From the NCBI RefSeq assembly GCF_015637705.1, contig NZ_JADOBE010000001.1:434001-498000 (forward strand): a DNA stretch of 64,000 bases, in the 5' to 3' direction. Shown one piece after another: positions 21,217 through 32,716 of the stretch. The notes beneath the pieces were generated by a model, which saw nothing but the letters and a program-made list of their open reading frames with translations, had not been told where the DNA came from and ran no database searches. The first letter of the stretch is position 1. Every line of letters begins with the position of its first letter. The position numbers were made by a program, and so were the translations under genes. This stretch comes from Pseudomonas sp. N040. GTDB lineage: Bacteria; Pseudomonadota; Gammaproteobacteria; Pseudomonadales; Pseudomonadaceae.

Positions 21217-21254
21217 CTTGCATAGTGAAACTATCTTTGGTTTCACTATGCAAG
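21217..21254. promoter_or_regulatory. Perfect 15-bp inverted repeat, likely operator
   Basis: CTTGCATAGTGAAAC is mirrored exactly by GTTTCACTATGCAAG with an 8-base spacer. It lies between the regulator gene and the oxygenase gene, 14-51 bases before the oxygenase start. Within each arm TAGTGAAAC is the core, and the left arm together with the spacer also contains ATAGT-GAA-ACTAT. It is AT-rich and not followed by a T run in the direction of transcription, which fits a dimeric repressor or activator site better than a terminator. The tandem HxlR-like protein encoded next to it is the obvious candidate binder (inference). Confidence 0.7.
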
Positions 21255-21279
21255 TCAACCAGCCAGCCACGAACCTGCC

Positions 21280-22194
21280 CTACGGCGCCTGCAGGCTGCT
21301 TGCCGACAGGCTCTGCAGGGTGACCGCAGTGCCGCAACTGCTGCAGCGCAGTTGCGGCTGCAACCAGTGGCCGCAGGGCAAATGACGCATGCAGGTTGCA
21401 GCCTGGGTCGCCGGGCGCAGCCAGCGATCGCCCCACTCGATCAGCGCGACAATCAGCGGAAACAGCTGCAAACCAGCTTCGCTGAAACGGTAGCGTGGCC
21501 GTTCGGACTGCTGCTCGGCGACGCGCAACAACACGCCGCCATCGCACAACCGTGCCAACCGATCCGCCAGGATATTCGGCGCGATGGCCAGGTGCCGGGC
21601 AATCTCGCTGTAGCGCTGCACCCCGTAAAAGCCGAGGGCGACAATCAGGGCGGTCCAGCGATCACCGAGAATTTCTGCCGCGCCCAGCCATTGCCCCGGC
21701 GACGATTCGGCGCGCGCACGCCGCAGCGGCTTGGGCAGGTGGCTGAGGTCGGGTACTGCGCCGGGACAGTCGAGATGGATGTCGCGGGCCAGGATGGGCT
21801 CCGCGCAGACCTTGCAGACCAGTGCCGGTACCAGGCTGTTTCCGCAGCAGTGAATGAGCGGCGCAGGAGCTGGCGGTTGCCCCGCCGCGCCACGATTCCA
21901 GGCCTGTGCCAGGCTGACCACCGGCAACAGGGCCTGCCCGGCAGCCGACAAGCGATAGCCGTGCGCTGTCGCCTCCAGGCAGCGCATTGCCAGCAAATGC
22001 TTGAGGCGGGCCGCCAGGGTGCTGCGCGGAATAGCCAGCGCCAGAAGCAACTGGCCAAATGTCTTTTCCTGCAACAGCAGCGCCTGGACCAGCGCCAGGG
22101 ACCAGCGCTGGCCGAGCACATCCAACACCGCCGGGACAATGCTGGATGCCACATGAGCCGTGACATCCAGCGCCTGGGTCGAATGCGTCGGCAC
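21280..22194 (-). CDS. Tandem HxlR-type winged-helix regulator with two Cys-rich knuckles
   Basis: The 304-residue protein (GTG start) is built as a duplication. The first winged helix, about 17-100, has LDVLGQRWSLALVQALL. A cysteine-rich segment follows with C116, C117, C127-x2-C130 and C143. The second winged helix, about 168-262, has AEILGDRWTALIV, followed by a second knuckle with C268, H271, C274, H276 and C284-x2-C287. LGxRW is the hallmark of HxlR/MarR-like regulators, which are normally single-domain proteins of about 110-150 residues that dimerise. Two domains in one chain plus possible zinc or redox-sensing knuckles are unusual. It starts 3 bp after the gyrB stop and probably controls the oxygenase-thiolase pair. 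Confidence 0.8.
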   Translation of the reverse strand: MPTHSTQALDVTAHVASSIVPAVLDVLGQRWSLALVQALLLQEKTFGQLLLALAIPRSTLAARLKHLLAMRCLEATAHGYRLSAAGQALLPVVSLAQAWNRGAAGQPPAPAPLIHCCGNSLVPALVCKVCAEPILARDIHLDCPGAVPDLSHLPKPLRRARAESSPGQWLGAAEILGDRWTALIVALGFYGVQRYSEIARHLAIAPNILADRLARLCDGGVLLRVAEQQSERPRYRFSEAGLQLFPLIVALIEWGDRWLRPATQAATCMRHLPCGHWLQPQLRCSSCGTAVTLQSLSASSLQAP

Positions 22195-22197
22195 CGG

Positions 22198-24618
<2,421 letters not shown>

Positions 24619-25719
24619 TTACTCCCGGTAATCGTGGGTCTGGGTAATTCGACCATGTTCCACGTGGAACATGGCAACTGGCGTATCCGTCTGCCAGCAT
24701 TCCCGCAGTATCTTGTGGTCAACGCAGGTTATGAAAACCTGGCAGTTCAAATCTTCGAGCAAGCCGCAAAGAGCATGCCGGTGGTGCTCATCCAGCTCGG
24801 AAGGCAAATCGTCTACCAGGTAAACGCACTCGCCGCTGCGTGACTGATTGACCAGGTAGCCCTGGGCTATCTTCAGCGCACACACCACCAGTTTCTGCTG
24901 TCCGCGGGACAGCACATCGACGGCGTTATAGGCGCCTACTCGAAGGCGCAAATCTGCGCGCTGGGGGCCGGCCTGGGTGTGGCCGAGTTGCTGATCGCGC
25001 AGCAGCGAAGTGCTAAGCACCTCGCTCAACTCCCGATCCTTGTCCCAGCCGCGGTAGTAACTCAACACCAGGTCAGGAAGGACCAACAACCGGGATAACG
25101 TCGCCTCAAACAGGGGCTTTAACGCCTGAATGTAGCTGCGCCGATAGGCGTCGATTTCATCACTGGCAACGCTGAGTTCGCGACTCCAAGCTGCTTCCGA
25201 AGCGGCGTCAAGTGTACCACGGCGCAACCACGAGTTCCGCTGACGCAGCGCCCTTTGCAGGCGCTGCCAGGCCAGCAGGAAGCGCGGTTCCACGTGGAAC
25301 ACTCCCCAATCGAGAAACTGTCGCCTGATGCGCGGATTGCCTTCCAGCAGACGGAAACTGTCCGGATTGATCAGCTGCAAAGGCAACGCCTGGGCAAGCT
25401 GGGCAGCGCTGCGGACCGACTGGCCATCGATGCGGATCTGAAACTCGCCAGCCCTTGAGCGCTGCACACCCAGTTGACGAGTGCCCACAGCAGATGCCAG
25501 TTCGCCAAAAATGGTCAGCGCCGGCTGCTCATACTCGATGACGGGCTGCAGGCGGGTACTGCGAAATGAGCGGGCCAGGCCGAGCAGGTGCACGGCCTCG
25601 AGCAGGCTGGTTTTTCCGCTGCCATTGTCGCCGGAAAGGATGTTGATGCGCGGGGAGGGTGACAATGTCACCGCGTGCAGATTGCGCAACGCGGTGACGT
25701 TCAAGCGGAGGAGGGACAC
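24619..25719 (-). CDS. recF: DNA recombination and repair protein RecF
   Basis: SMC-like ATPase that with RecOR loads RecA at single-strand gaps. The 366-residue protein begins with a GTG start ([13 protein letters not shown]), with Walker [14 protein letters not shown] (about 30-42) and the C-terminal signature and Walker B regions ([19 protein letters not shown]). It lies 11 bp after dnaN and 3 bp before gyrB. Two parS-type palindromes are embedded in its coding sequence; the codons they impose read FHVEH and FHVEP, so the protein tolerates these sites. Confidence 0.97.
   Translation of the reverse strand: MSLLRLNVTALRNLHAVTLSPSPRINILSGDNGSGKTSLLEAVHLLGLARSFRSTRLQPVIEYEQPALTIFGELASAVGTRQLGVQRSRAGEFQIRIDGQSVRSAAQLAQALPLQLINPDSFRLLEGNPRIRRQFLDWGVFHVEPRFLLAWQRLQRALRQRNSWLRRGTLDAASEAAWSRELSVASDEIDAYRRSYIQALKPLFEATLSRLLVLPDLVLSYYRGWDKDRELSEVLSTSLLRDQQLGHTQAGPQRADLRLRVGAYNAVDVLSRGQQKLVVCALKIAQGYLVNQSRSGECVYLVDDLPSELDEHHRHALCGLLEDLNCQVFITCVDHKILRECWQTDTPVAMFHVEHGRITQTHDYRE
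24656..24671. promoter_or_regulatory. parS centromere site (perfect)
   Basis: TGTTCCACGTGGAACA, the exact 16-bp palindrome bound by ParB in Pseudomonas and many other bacteria, extended by one further A:T pair on each side. It is inside the 3' end of recF, about 3.7 kb from oriC on the gyrB side. The parA and parB genes at 35.7-37.4 kb encode the matching system. Confidence 0.95.
25286..25301. promoter_or_regulatory. parS centromere site (one mismatch)
   Basis: GGTTCCACGTGGAACA differs from the consensus parS only at the first base; the inner 14 bp are perfectly palindromic. It lies 630 bp from the perfect site, also within recF. Two sites this close would nucleate a joint ParB cluster near oriC. 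Confidence 0.9.
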
Positions 25720-25730
25720 TGCTATTGGGG

Positions 25731-26834
25731 CTACAGGCGCATCGGCATGACGACGTAAGCGGACTCGTCGTTATCGAACTCCTGCACCAGCGCGCTGCTG
25801 TTGGAATCGGAAAGAAGCAGACGAACCTTTTCCGTGGTCATCACCGCCATGACATCCAGCAGATAGCTGACGTTGAAACCAATCTCCAGATTGCCGCCGT
25901 TGTAGTCGACCGCTACTTCCTCTTCGGCTTCTTCCTGCTCGGGGTTGTTCGCCTGGATCTTCAACTGGCCGGCAGCCAGTTGCAGGCGGATACCACGGTA
26001 CTTCTCGTTGGACAGAATGGCGGTGCGGGTGAAGGCTTCTCGCAGCGCCTGACGATCGCCGACCACCAGCTTGTCGCCACCCTTCGGCAGAACCCGCTCG
26101 TAATCGGGGAACTTGCCATCGACCAGTTTGGAGGTGAAGGTGAACTCGCTGGTGGTCGCGCGAATGTGATGCTGGCCAAGCACGATCGCCACTTCGGCAT
26201 CCGGCTCGGTGAGCAGGCGCGCCAGCTCCAGAATACCTTTGCGCGGGACGATGATCTGGTGCTTCTCCTGCTGCTCGATCGGCGCAGAGAGCGAGCACAT
26301 CGCCAGACGATGGCCATCGGTAGCCACCGCGCGCAGCACGTTGGCGCCGACTTCCAGCAGCATGCCATTCAGGTAATAGCGGACATCCTGCTGCGCCATA
26401 GCGAAACTGGTGCGCTCGATAAGCCGGCGGACCTTGGCTTGCGGCAGGTTGATAACCAGTGAAGTCTGGCCTTCCTCGGAGGTCGGAAAATCATTGGCGG
26501 GAAGGGTCGACAAGCTGAAGCGGCTGCGCCCGGCCTTGATCAGGAGCTTCTGCTCATCGAGCTTGATGTCGATCAGTGCATCCGCCGGCAGGCTCTTGCA
26601 GATGTCCATCAACTTGCGGGCGGGGACGGTGATCTCGCCCGGCTCGGCAATCTCGTCCAGGGCAACCCGGCCAACCAGCTCAACCTCCAGGTCGGTACCG
26701 GTCAGGGACAACTGCTGGCCTTGCACCACCAGCAGGACGTTAGAAAGAACCGGCAGTGTCTGGCGGCGCTCGACTACGCCGGCAACCAACTGCAGGGGTT
26801 TCAACAGGGCTTCGCGCTGGATGGTGAAATGCAT
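25731..26834 (-). CDS. dnaN: DNA polymerase III beta sliding clamp
   Basis: Forms the ring that tethers polymerase III to DNA. The 367-residue protein has the standard three-fold clamp architecture and begins [30 protein letters not shown], with the conserved C-terminal [16 protein letters not shown] tail. The length is normal. It lies between dnaA (39-bp gap) and recF (11-bp gap), the canonical arrangement. Confidence 0.98.
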   Translation of the reverse strand: MHFTIQREALLKPLQLVAGVVERRQTLPVLSNVLLVVQGQQLSLTGTDLEVELVGRVALDEIAEPGEITVPARKLMDICKSLPADALIDIKLDEQKLLIKAGRSRFSLSTLPANDFPTSEEGQTSLVINLPQAKVRRLIERTSFAMAQQDVRYYLNGMLLEVGANVLRAVATDGHRLAMCSLSAPIEQQEKHQIIVPRKGILELARLLTEPDAEVAIVLGQHHIRATTSEFTFTSKLVDGKFPDYERVLPKGGDKLVVGDRQALREAFTRTAILSNEKYRGIRLQLAAGQLKIQANNPEQEEAEEEVAVDYNGGNLEIGFNVSYLLDVMAVMTTEKVRLLLSDSNSSALVQEFDNDESAYVVMPMRL

Positions 26835-26873
26835 GGTCTGGTCCCTTTGCCTAGGTGTTGTAATTAGTGGTGA

Positions 26874-28316
26874 TCAAGTAGTCAGGGTGCGTAGCAGGTT
26901 TTTGTAATCCTCACAGATGTCCGCGTCGGATTCCCTGAGTTCAGCAATCTTACGACAAGCATGTAAAACCGTTGTGTGGTCACGCCCACCAAAGGCATCA
27001 CCGATTTCCGGCAAGCTGTGGTTGGTCAGCTCCTTGGACAGTGCCATGGCTACCTGGCGCGGCCTGGCGACGGAGCGCGACCTGCGCTTGGACAGCATGT
27101 CGGAAATCTTGATTTTGTAGTACTCGGCAGCCGTGCGCTGAATGTTATCAATGCTGACCAGCTTATCCTGCAATGCCAGCAAATCCTTCAGCGACTCGCG
27201 AATAAGCTCAATGGAAATGTCCTTGCCCATGAAGTGCGCGTGCGCAATCACGCGCTTGAGTGCGCCTTCCAGTTCACGGACGTTAGAGCGGATTTTCTGC
27301 GCGATGAAAAATGCCGCATCATGCGGTAAGTCGACCTTGGCCTGTTCGGCCTTCTTCATCAGAATGGCCACACGGGTTTCAAGTTCGGGCGGCTCGACCG
27401 CAACTGTCAGGCCCCAGCCAAACCTGGACTTCAGGCGTTCTTCCAGGCCATCAATTTCCTTGGGGTAGCGATCGCTGGTAAGAATGACTTGCTGGCCACC
27501 TTCGAGCAGTGCGTTGAATGTGTGGAAGAACTCCTCCTGGGAGCGTTCCTTCTTGGCAAAGAATTGAATGTCATCGATCAAAAGCGCATCGACCGAGCGG
27601 TAAAAGCGTTTGAACTCGTTGATCGCATTCAGCTGCAGGGCCTTGACCATGTCGGCAACAAAACGCTCGGAATGCAGGTAGACAATCTTTGCGTTCGGGT
27701 TCTTCTTCAACAGGTGATTGCCAACCGCATGCATCAGGTGCGTTTTACCCAAGCCAACGCCGCCATATAAAAACAGCGGGTTGTAGCCATGCTTCGGGTT
27801 ATCCGCCACCTGCCACGCAGCAGCGCGGGCCAGCTGGTTGGATTTTCCTTCGACAAAATTTTCGAAGGTGAAGGTGCGATTGAGGTAGCTGCTGTGCTTC
27901 AGCCCGCCTTCGACCTGGACGGTGCGCTCCTGCGATATCGGTGTCTGCTGCTGATTCGGCTCGGCGGCAACAGCCTTGGCCACAGCGGCAGCCGCGCGTG
28001 TTTCGGTAACCGCCGCGGTCTCCGGCTGAGTTGCTGTGGCAGTAGCACTGTGCATGGGCAACTTGTTGTTGCGCTTGCTGCCAATCACCAGACTCAATAC
28101 CGGCGGTGCGCGATCGGCACGCTCATCCAGCAACTCGAGAAGGCGGCCCAGGTACTTTTCGTTGACCCAGTCGAGAACAAAGCGATTGGGTGCAAAAACA
28201 CGCAGCTCATCTCCTTCGGCTTCCGCTTGGAGAGGGCGTATCCAGGTATTGAATTGCTGGGCAGGCAGTTCGTCACGCAATAGTTCAACACACTGCAACC
28301 AAAGTTCCACAGACAC
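26874..28316 (-). CDS. dnaA: Chromosomal replication initiator DnaA
   Basis: Binds DnaA boxes, melts oriC and recruits DnaB. The 480-residue protein starts at a GTG ([17 protein letters not shown]). It has domain I (about 1-85), a Gln/Ala/Thr-rich linker (about 90-145), an AAA+ core with Walker [16 protein letters not shown] and Walker [10 protein letters not shown], and a C-terminal helix-turn-helix with [12 protein letters not shown]. The linker looks shorter than in P. aeruginosa DnaA, which makes this a compact version. It is transcribed away from oriC as the head of the dnaA-dnaN-recF-gyrB operon; the DnaA box at 28377-28385 is about 60 bp upstream of the start and could allow autoregulation. 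Confidence 0.98.
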   Translation of the reverse strand: MSVELWLQCVELLRDELPAQQFNTWIRPLQAEAEGDELRVFAPNRFVLDWVNEKYLGRLLELLDERADRAPPVLSLVIGSKRNNKLPMHSATATATQPETAAVTETRAAAAVAKAVAAEPNQQQTPISQERTVQVEGGLKHSSYLNRTFTFENFVEGKSNQLARAAAWQVADNPKHGYNPLFLYGGVGLGKTHLMHAVGNHLLKKNPNAKIVYLHSERFVADMVKALQLNAINEFKRFYRSVDALLIDDIQFFAKKERSQEEFFHTFNALLEGGQQVILTSDRYPKEIDGLEERLKSRFGWGLTVAVEPPELETRVAILMKKAEQAKVDLPHDAAFFIAQKIRSNVRELEGALKRVIAHAHFMGKDISIELIRESLKDLLALQDKLVSIDNIQRTAAEYYKIKISDMLSKRRSRSVARPRQVAMALSKELTNHSLPEIGDAFGGRDHTTVLHACRKIAELRESDADICEDYKNLLRTLTT

Positions 28317-28376
28317 GCGGTATTCCTCGAAACGGTAAAGAAAAAGCGAGGTTAATTGTACCGGCCAGCCCTAAGG

Positions 28377-28560
28377 TTATCCACAAGGGAATCCCCGCAA
28401 AGTGATGTAACTCCGGTTTATTGGTTGAATATTAAGCGCATGATCGCCAAAAATTACCGCTTGTGGATAACGCTGCCTGCCCGCCTCAATGATCTGCAAA
28501 TAATCATCTAATCAGGCAGTTGCTTCTTATCAGTAAAAGTCTACGCACAAGTTATTCACA
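28377..28560. other. oriC: Chromosome origin oriC (core with DnaA boxes)
   Basis: The roughly 490-bp gap between dnaA and rpmH holds three strong DnaA boxes: TTATCCACA at 28377-28385, its reverse complement TGTGGATAA at 28462-28470, and TTATTCACA at 28552-28560. Between them are AT-rich stretches (about 28415-28460 and 28495-28545) that could serve as the unwinding region. The location matches the experimentally known pseudomonad origin between dnaA and rpmH. Exact boundaries are not visible from the sequence. Confidence 0.85.
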
Positions 28561-28640
28561 GTGTTATGCCTGTTCGGGCAGCTGCGCCAACTCAGCGACA
28601 CTGCAGCGACATGCTCTGCTGAAACAGCAGTACAACGATC

Positions 28641-28662
28641 GCCCGCCTACCTTCCGGCGGGC
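28641..28662 (+). terminator. Stem-loop between oriC and the rpmH promoter
   Basis: GCCCGCC and GGCGGGC form a 7-bp stem with an 8-base loop, flanked by GATC on both sides. It lies between the DnaA boxes and the rpmH promoter and could insulate the origin from transcription. There is no long U tract, so the role is uncertain. Confidence 0.4.
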
Positions 28663-28719
28663 CCTTGATCAGGGGTTTTGCACGTTATGGTTTCCTTGCA
28701 ATTAAAAGTCCGGATGAAA

Positions 28720-28748
28720 TTGACCTGAAGGGCTTGTTTCTCTAGAAT
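28720..28748 (+). promoter_or_regulatory. Sigma70-type promoter of rpmH
   Basis: TTGACC, 17 bases, TAGAAT: near-consensus -35 and -10 boxes with optimal spacing, ending 60 bases before the rpmH ATG. A GC-rich hairpin (28766-28787) lies in the leader between promoter and gene. It is expected to drive rpmH-rnpA-yidD-yidC. Confidence 0.8.
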
Positions 28749-28808
28749 GGCCGGTCTCTTTAAACGGGGGCTGCCTTCAGCTCCCCCAGTAACCACCAGG
28801 TAAGCATC

Positions 28809-28943
28809 ATGAAACGTACTTTCCAGCCAAGCACAATCAAGCGCGCTCGTACCCACGGTTTCCGTGCTCGTATGGCTACTAAAAACGGCCGTATCGTTCT
28901 GTCGCGTCGCCGTGCCAAAGGTCGCAAGCGTCTGACCGTTTGA
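28809..28943 (+). CDS. rpmH: 50S ribosomal protein L34
   Basis: The 44-residue, highly basic ribosomal protein begins [20 protein letters not shown] and ends KGRKRLTV, the near-invariant L34 sequence. The ATG at 28809 is preceded by AGGTAAGC. Its TGA stop overlaps an in-frame TTG of the rnpA frame, so rpmH and rnpA are tightly linked as in nearly all bacteria. It lies at the right edge of the oriC gap. Confidence 0.98.
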   Translation: MKRTFQPSTIKRARTHGFRARMATKNGRIVLSRRRAKGRKRLTV

Positions 28944-28960
28944 CCGATTCAGCTTGCCGG

Positions 28961-29365
28961 GTGAGTCTGGACTTCAGCAGGGAAAATCGCCTGCTGATTC
29001 CACGTCAGTTCAAGGCTGTTTTTGACTCTCCCAGCGGCAAGATTCCTGGCAAGAATGTTCTGCTTCTTGCCCGCGACAACGGTCTTGATCATCCACGCCT
29101 GGGCTTGGTGATCGGCAAGAAAAGCGTAAAGCTTTCCGTTGAACGTAATCGCCTCAAACGCCTGATACGTGAATCCTTCCGCAAGCATCAAGCATTGCTT
29201 GCCGGATGGGATATCGTGATCGTTGCGCGGAAAGGAATCGCTGACTCGGACAACGTCGAGATTACCCGACAGTTCGACAAATTCTGGAAGCGCCTGCAGC
29301 GCACCCAGAAAGCTGAAACGCAACCTGTCATCGACTCAGGAGTGGCGCCAAGCCAAGATGCGTAA
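28961..29365 (+). CDS. rnpA: Ribonuclease P protein component
   Basis: Basic protein cofactor of RNase P, which trims tRNA 5' leaders. It has the RnpA core with [41 protein letters not shown], including the RNR motif RNRLKR. I choose the GTG at 28961 (VSLDFSREN, 134 residues) because pseudomonad RnpA begins at the equivalent V-S-x-D-F. A TTG at 28940 that overlaps the rpmH stop would add 7 residues. Its 3' end overlaps yidD by 8 bp. Confidence 0.95.
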   Translation: MSLDFSRENRLLIPRQFKAVFDSPSGKIPGKNVLLLARDNGLDHPRLGLVIGKKSVKLSVERNRLKRLIRESFRKHQALLAGWDIVIVARKGIADSDNVEITRQFDKFWKRLQRTQKAETQPVIDSGVAPSQDA

Positions 29366-29603
29366 ACTGGCCCTCGGCACGATCCAGTTTTACCGTTATG
29401 CCATCAGCCCGCTGATGGCCAGCCACTGTCGCTTCTATCCCAGCTGTTCCTGCTATGCCCATGATGCCATCGAGCAGCATGGCCTGATGCATGGCGGCTG
29501 GCTGGCCCTGCGCAGACTGGGCCGCTGTCATCCCTGGAATCCCGGTGGATTTGACCCCGTACCGCCACCTAAATCTCCCCGATCCCCTTCGCTGGTCGAG
29601 TAA
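29358..29603 (+). CDS. yidD: Membrane protein insertion efficiency factor YidD
   Basis: Small membrane-associated protein that aids YidC-dependent insertion. Its 81 residues begin [26 protein letters not shown] and contain the cysteine-bearing family signature [13 protein letters not shown] and [18 protein letters not shown]. It starts inside rnpA and ends 2 bp before yidC, so all three are coupled. The start at 29358 is the family start; upstream sequence in this frame overlaps rnpA. Confidence 0.96.
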   Translation: MRKLALGTIQFYRYAISPLMASHCRFYPSCSCYAHDAIEQHGLMHGGWLALRRLGRCHPWNPGGFDPVPPPKSPRSPSLVE

Positions 29604-29605
29604 TC

Positions 29606-31279
29606 ATGGATATCAAACGCGCACTTCCGATAGTCGCTCTGGCTGTTGTTTCCTACCTGATGGTTTTGCAGTGGAACGAAGACTACGGGCAGATAACTCA
29701 ATCGCCGGTTGAAAGCTCGGCTGCGCAAGCAGCGCCGAGCATTCCTGATGATTCAGCGACTGCCGCTGTCAGCAGCAGCGATGTGCCGACGGCTGACCTT
29801 CCCCGCGACAAACCGGCCGAGACTGAATCCGCCACAAGCAGCGATCTGATTCGCGTAGAAACAGATGTGTTGCAACTGGCCATCGATCCTCGCGGTGGCG
29901 ACATTGTTCAGCTCAATCTGCCCCAGTACCCACTGAGCCAGAAGCAGCCGGAAGTACCCTTCCAGTTGTTCAACAACAGCCCGCAACGCCTGTATGTCGC
30001 CCAGAGCGGCCTGACCGGGACCAACGGTCCGGATGCCCGCGCATCGGGTCGTCCCCTGTATGCCAGCGCGAAACGTGAATACCGCCTGCAGGACGGCGCC
30101 GAGCAGCTGATTGTCGACCTGCATTACAGCGATGCCGGGGTCAACTACACCAAGCGCTTCACCCTGAAACGTGGCCAGTACGATCTGACCGTCAGCTACA
30201 AGATCGACAACCAGGGTGCAACTCCCTGGACTGGCAATCTGTTTGCGCAAATCAAGCGCGACGCCAGTGGAGATCCTTCATCGACCACTGCAACCGGCAC
30301 AGCCACCTACCTGGGTGCTGCAATCTGGACGGCAGAAAAGCCCTACACGAAGATTTCCATGTCCGACATGGATGACAAGCAACTCAGCGAAAAGGTTCAG
30401 GGCGGCTGGGTCGCCTGGCTGCAGCACTACTTCGTGACAGCATGGATTTCACCGAAAGATGAAACCAATCAGGTAACCGCACGCAAGGACAGCCAGGGCA
30501 ACTATCTCGTTGGCTTTACTGCCGCCGCCCTGAATGTTCCTGCAGCCACCCAGGCAGAAACCAGCGTGTCCCTGTACGCCGGTCCTAAAATTCAGGGCAT
30601 GCTGAAAACCCTGGCCCCCGGACTGGAACTGACTGTCGATTACGGCATTCTCTGGTTTATCGCCCAACCGATTTTCTGGCTGCTGGAACATATCCACAAC
30701 CTCCTGGGCAACTGGGGCTGGTCGATCATCATCCTGACCCTGATCATCAAGCTGATATTCTTCCCGCTCTCCGCCGCCAGCTACAAGTCAATGGCCCGCA
30801 TGCGCGCGGTAGCGCCAAAACTGGCCGCTCTGAAAGAGCAGTTTGGTGACGATCGACAGAAGATGTCCCAAGCCATGATGGAGTTGTACAAGAAGGAGAA
30901 GATCAACCCCCTGGGCGGTTGCCTGCCTATTCTTGTGCAAATGCCGGTATTCCTTTCGCTTTACTGGGTGCTGCTGGAAAGCGTCGAGATGCGCCAGGCG
31001 CCCTGGATGTTCTGGATTACCGATCTGTCGATCAAGGATCCGTTCTTCCTGTTGCCGATCATCATGGGTGTGACCATGTTCATCCAGATGCAACTGAACC
31101 CGACCCCACCGGATCCGATGCAGGCCAAGGTGATGAAAATGATGCCGATCATCTTCACCTTCTTCTTCCTCTGGTTCCCTGCCGGTCTGGTGCTGTACTG
31201 GGTGGTCAACAACATCCTGTCGATTGCCCAGCAGTGGTACATTACCCGGCAGATCGAGGCCGCCAGCAAGGCAGCCTGA
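29606..31279 (+). CDS. yidC: Membrane protein insertase YidC
   Basis: Inserts and folds inner-membrane proteins, alone or with SecYEG. The 557-residue protein has a first membrane segment at about 5-22, a Ser/Ala-rich linker, a large periplasmic beta domain (about 60-340) and then the conserved 5-TM insertase core with GWSIIILTLIIKLIFFPLS, KINPLGGCLPILVQMPVFLSLY and FFLWFPAGLVLYWVVNN. This is the normal Gram-negative layout. A strong terminator follows 14 bp after its stop. Confidence 0.97.
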   Translation: MDIKRALPIVALAVVSYLMVLQWNEDYGQITQSPVESSAAQAAPSIPDDSATAAVSSSDVPTADLPRDKPAETESATSSDLIRVETDVLQLAIDPRGGDIVQLNLPQYPLSQKQPEVPFQLFNNSPQRLYVAQSGLTGTNGPDARASGRPLYASAKREYRLQDGAEQLIVDLHYSDAGVNYTKRFTLKRGQYDLTVSYKIDNQGATPWTGNLFAQIKRDASGDPSSTTATGTATYLGAAIWTAEKPYTKISMSDMDDKQLSEKVQGGWVAWLQHYFVTAWISPKDETNQVTARKDSQGNYLVGFTAAALNVPAATQAETSVSLYAGPKIQGMLKTLAPGLELTVDYGILWFIAQPIFWLLEHIHNLLGNWGWSIIILTLIIKLIFFPLSAASYKSMARMRAVAPKLAALKEQFGDDRQKMSQAMMELYKKEKINPLGGCLPILVQMPVFLSLYWVLLESVEMRQAPWMFWITDLSIKDPFFLLPIIMGVTMFIQMQLNPTPPDPMQAKVMKMMPIIFTFFFLWFPAGLVLYWVVNNILSIAQQWYITRQIEAASKAA

Positions 31280-31293
31280 TCAGAGCCAGTCCA

Positions 31294-31318
31294 AAGACGC
31301 CCCCTCGTGGGGCGTCTT
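31294..31318 (+). terminator. Terminator-like hairpin after yidC
   Basis: AAGACGCCCC and GGGGCGTCTT form a 10-bp perfect stem with a 5-base loop. It lies 14 bp after the yidC stop and 27 bp before the mnmE start, so it closes the rpmH-rnpA-yidD-yidC unit. Only two Ts end the stem and no T tract follows. Confidence 0.7.
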
Positions 31319-31345
31319 GCTATCCAGCATCAGGAGAGCCCGGCA

Positions 31346-32716
31346 ATGACCAGCAACCTCAAGGACACCATTGCCGCCGTTGCTACGGCGCAAGGCAGGG
31401 GCGGCGTCGGCATTGTCAGGGTATCCGGACCCGCTGCGCGCGCGCTCGCGGTTGATATCGCCGGCAAGCAACCGATTCCCCGTCACGCTCACCATACTGC
31501 GTTTCTTGGCAGCGCTGGTCAGGTCCTGGATGAGGGCCTGCTGCTGTACTTCCCCGGGCCGAACTCCTTCACCGGCGAGGACGTTGTCGAGTTGCAGGGG
31601 CACGGCGGACCAGTCGTGCTGGACATGCTCATGCAGCGTTGCCTCGAGCTGGGCGCCAGACAGGCACGGCCAGGCGAATTCAGTGAGCGGGCCTTTCTGA
31701 ACGACAAGCTTGACCTGGCTCAGGCAGAAGCGATAGCCGACCTGATCGAAGCAAGTTCAGCGCAGGCAGCACGCAATGCCGTGCGCTCACTGCAGGGCGA
31801 GTTCTCCCGCCGCATCAACAAGCTGACAGAACGGCTGATCGACCTGCGCATCTATGTGGAGGCCGCCATCGATTTCCCCGAAGAAGAAATCGATTTTCTC
31901 GCCGATGGCCATGTCCTGAACTTGCTCGATGGCATCCGCGCAGAATTGCAGTTGGTCCTGCGCGAAGCCAATCAGGGAGCCTTGCTGCGGGATGGCATGA
32001 CTGTGGTCATTGCCGGCAGACCGAATGCCGGCAAGTCCAGCCTGCTCAACGCGCTGGCCGGCCGGGATGCCGCGATTGTCACCGCCATTGCCGGCACCAC
32101 CCGCGATGTTTTGCGTGAACATATCCTTATCGATGGGATGCCGCTGCATATCATCGACACGGCAGGGTTGCGCACAACCGAAGACCAGGTCGAAAAAATC
32201 GGTGTCGAGCGCGCCTTGAGCGCCATCGCTGAAGCTGACCGCATACTGCTGGTGGTTGATGCTACCGCCGCCGAAGCGGCAGAACCTTTCGCCCTTTGGC
32301 CAGAGTTTCTGCAAGAACGCCCGGACCCGAAAAAAGTTACCTTGATCCGCAACAAGGTCGATCTGTCGGGAGAAGCGGTTGCCCTGGAAACCTGCAGCGA
32401 TGGACATGTCACCATCAACCTGAGCGCCAGGTCGCTGTCCGGCCTGGAGCTGTTGCGTGAACACCTGAAATCCTACATGGGCTTTGCCCAGACCACGGAA
32501 AACAGCTTCAGTGCACGCCAGCGCCACATCCAGGCCTTGCATGAGGCACAAGCCTCGATCGAGCACGGAAGGGCCCAGCTGACCTCTACCGGCGCAGGAG
32601 AGCTGCTTGCTGAAGACCTCAGACAAGCCCAGCAGGCACTGGGAGAAATCACCGGCGTTTTCAGTTCGGATGATTTGCTAGGTCGGATTTTTTCGAGTTT
32701 CTGCATCGGAAAGTAG
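31346..32716 (+). CDS. mnmE: tRNA modification GTPase MnmE
   Basis: With MnmG installs 5-carboxymethylaminomethyl groups on wobble U34 of tRNAs. The 456-residue protein has an N-terminal tetrahydrofolate-binding domain ([19 protein letters not shown]), a helical domain interrupted by a G domain with [21 protein letters not shown] and DTAGLR, and the invariant C-terminal CIGK. The start at 31346 gives the family N terminus and has GGAG upstream. An AT-rich 458-bp gap separates it from its partner mnmG. Confidence 0.97.
   Translation: MTSNLKDTIAAVATAQGRGGVGIVRVSGPAARALAVDIAGKQPIPRHAHHTAFLGSAGQVLDEGLLLYFPGPNSFTGEDVVELQGHGGPVVLDMLMQRCLELGARQARPGEFSERAFLNDKLDLAQAEAIADLIEASSAQAARNAVRSLQGEFSRRINKLTERLIDLRIYVEAAIDFPEEEIDFLADGHVLNLLDGIRAELQLVLREANQGALLRDGMTVVIAGRPNAGKSSLLNALAGRDAAIVTAIAGTTRDVLREHILIDGMPLHIIDTAGLRTTEDQVEKIGVERALSAIAEADRILLVVDATAAEAAEPFALWPEFLQERPDPKKVTLIRNKVDLSGEAVALETCSDGHVTINLSARSLSGLELLREHLKSYMGFAQTTENSFSARQRHIQALHEAQASIEHGRAQLTSTGAGELLAEDLRQAQQALGEITGVFSSDDLLGRIFSSFCIGK

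Noticed and set aside
21217..21254. The 15-bp inverted repeat as a terminator of the regulator gene
   Set aside because: The stem is AT-rich, has no following T run and lies within 51 bases of a start codon; operator is the better reading.
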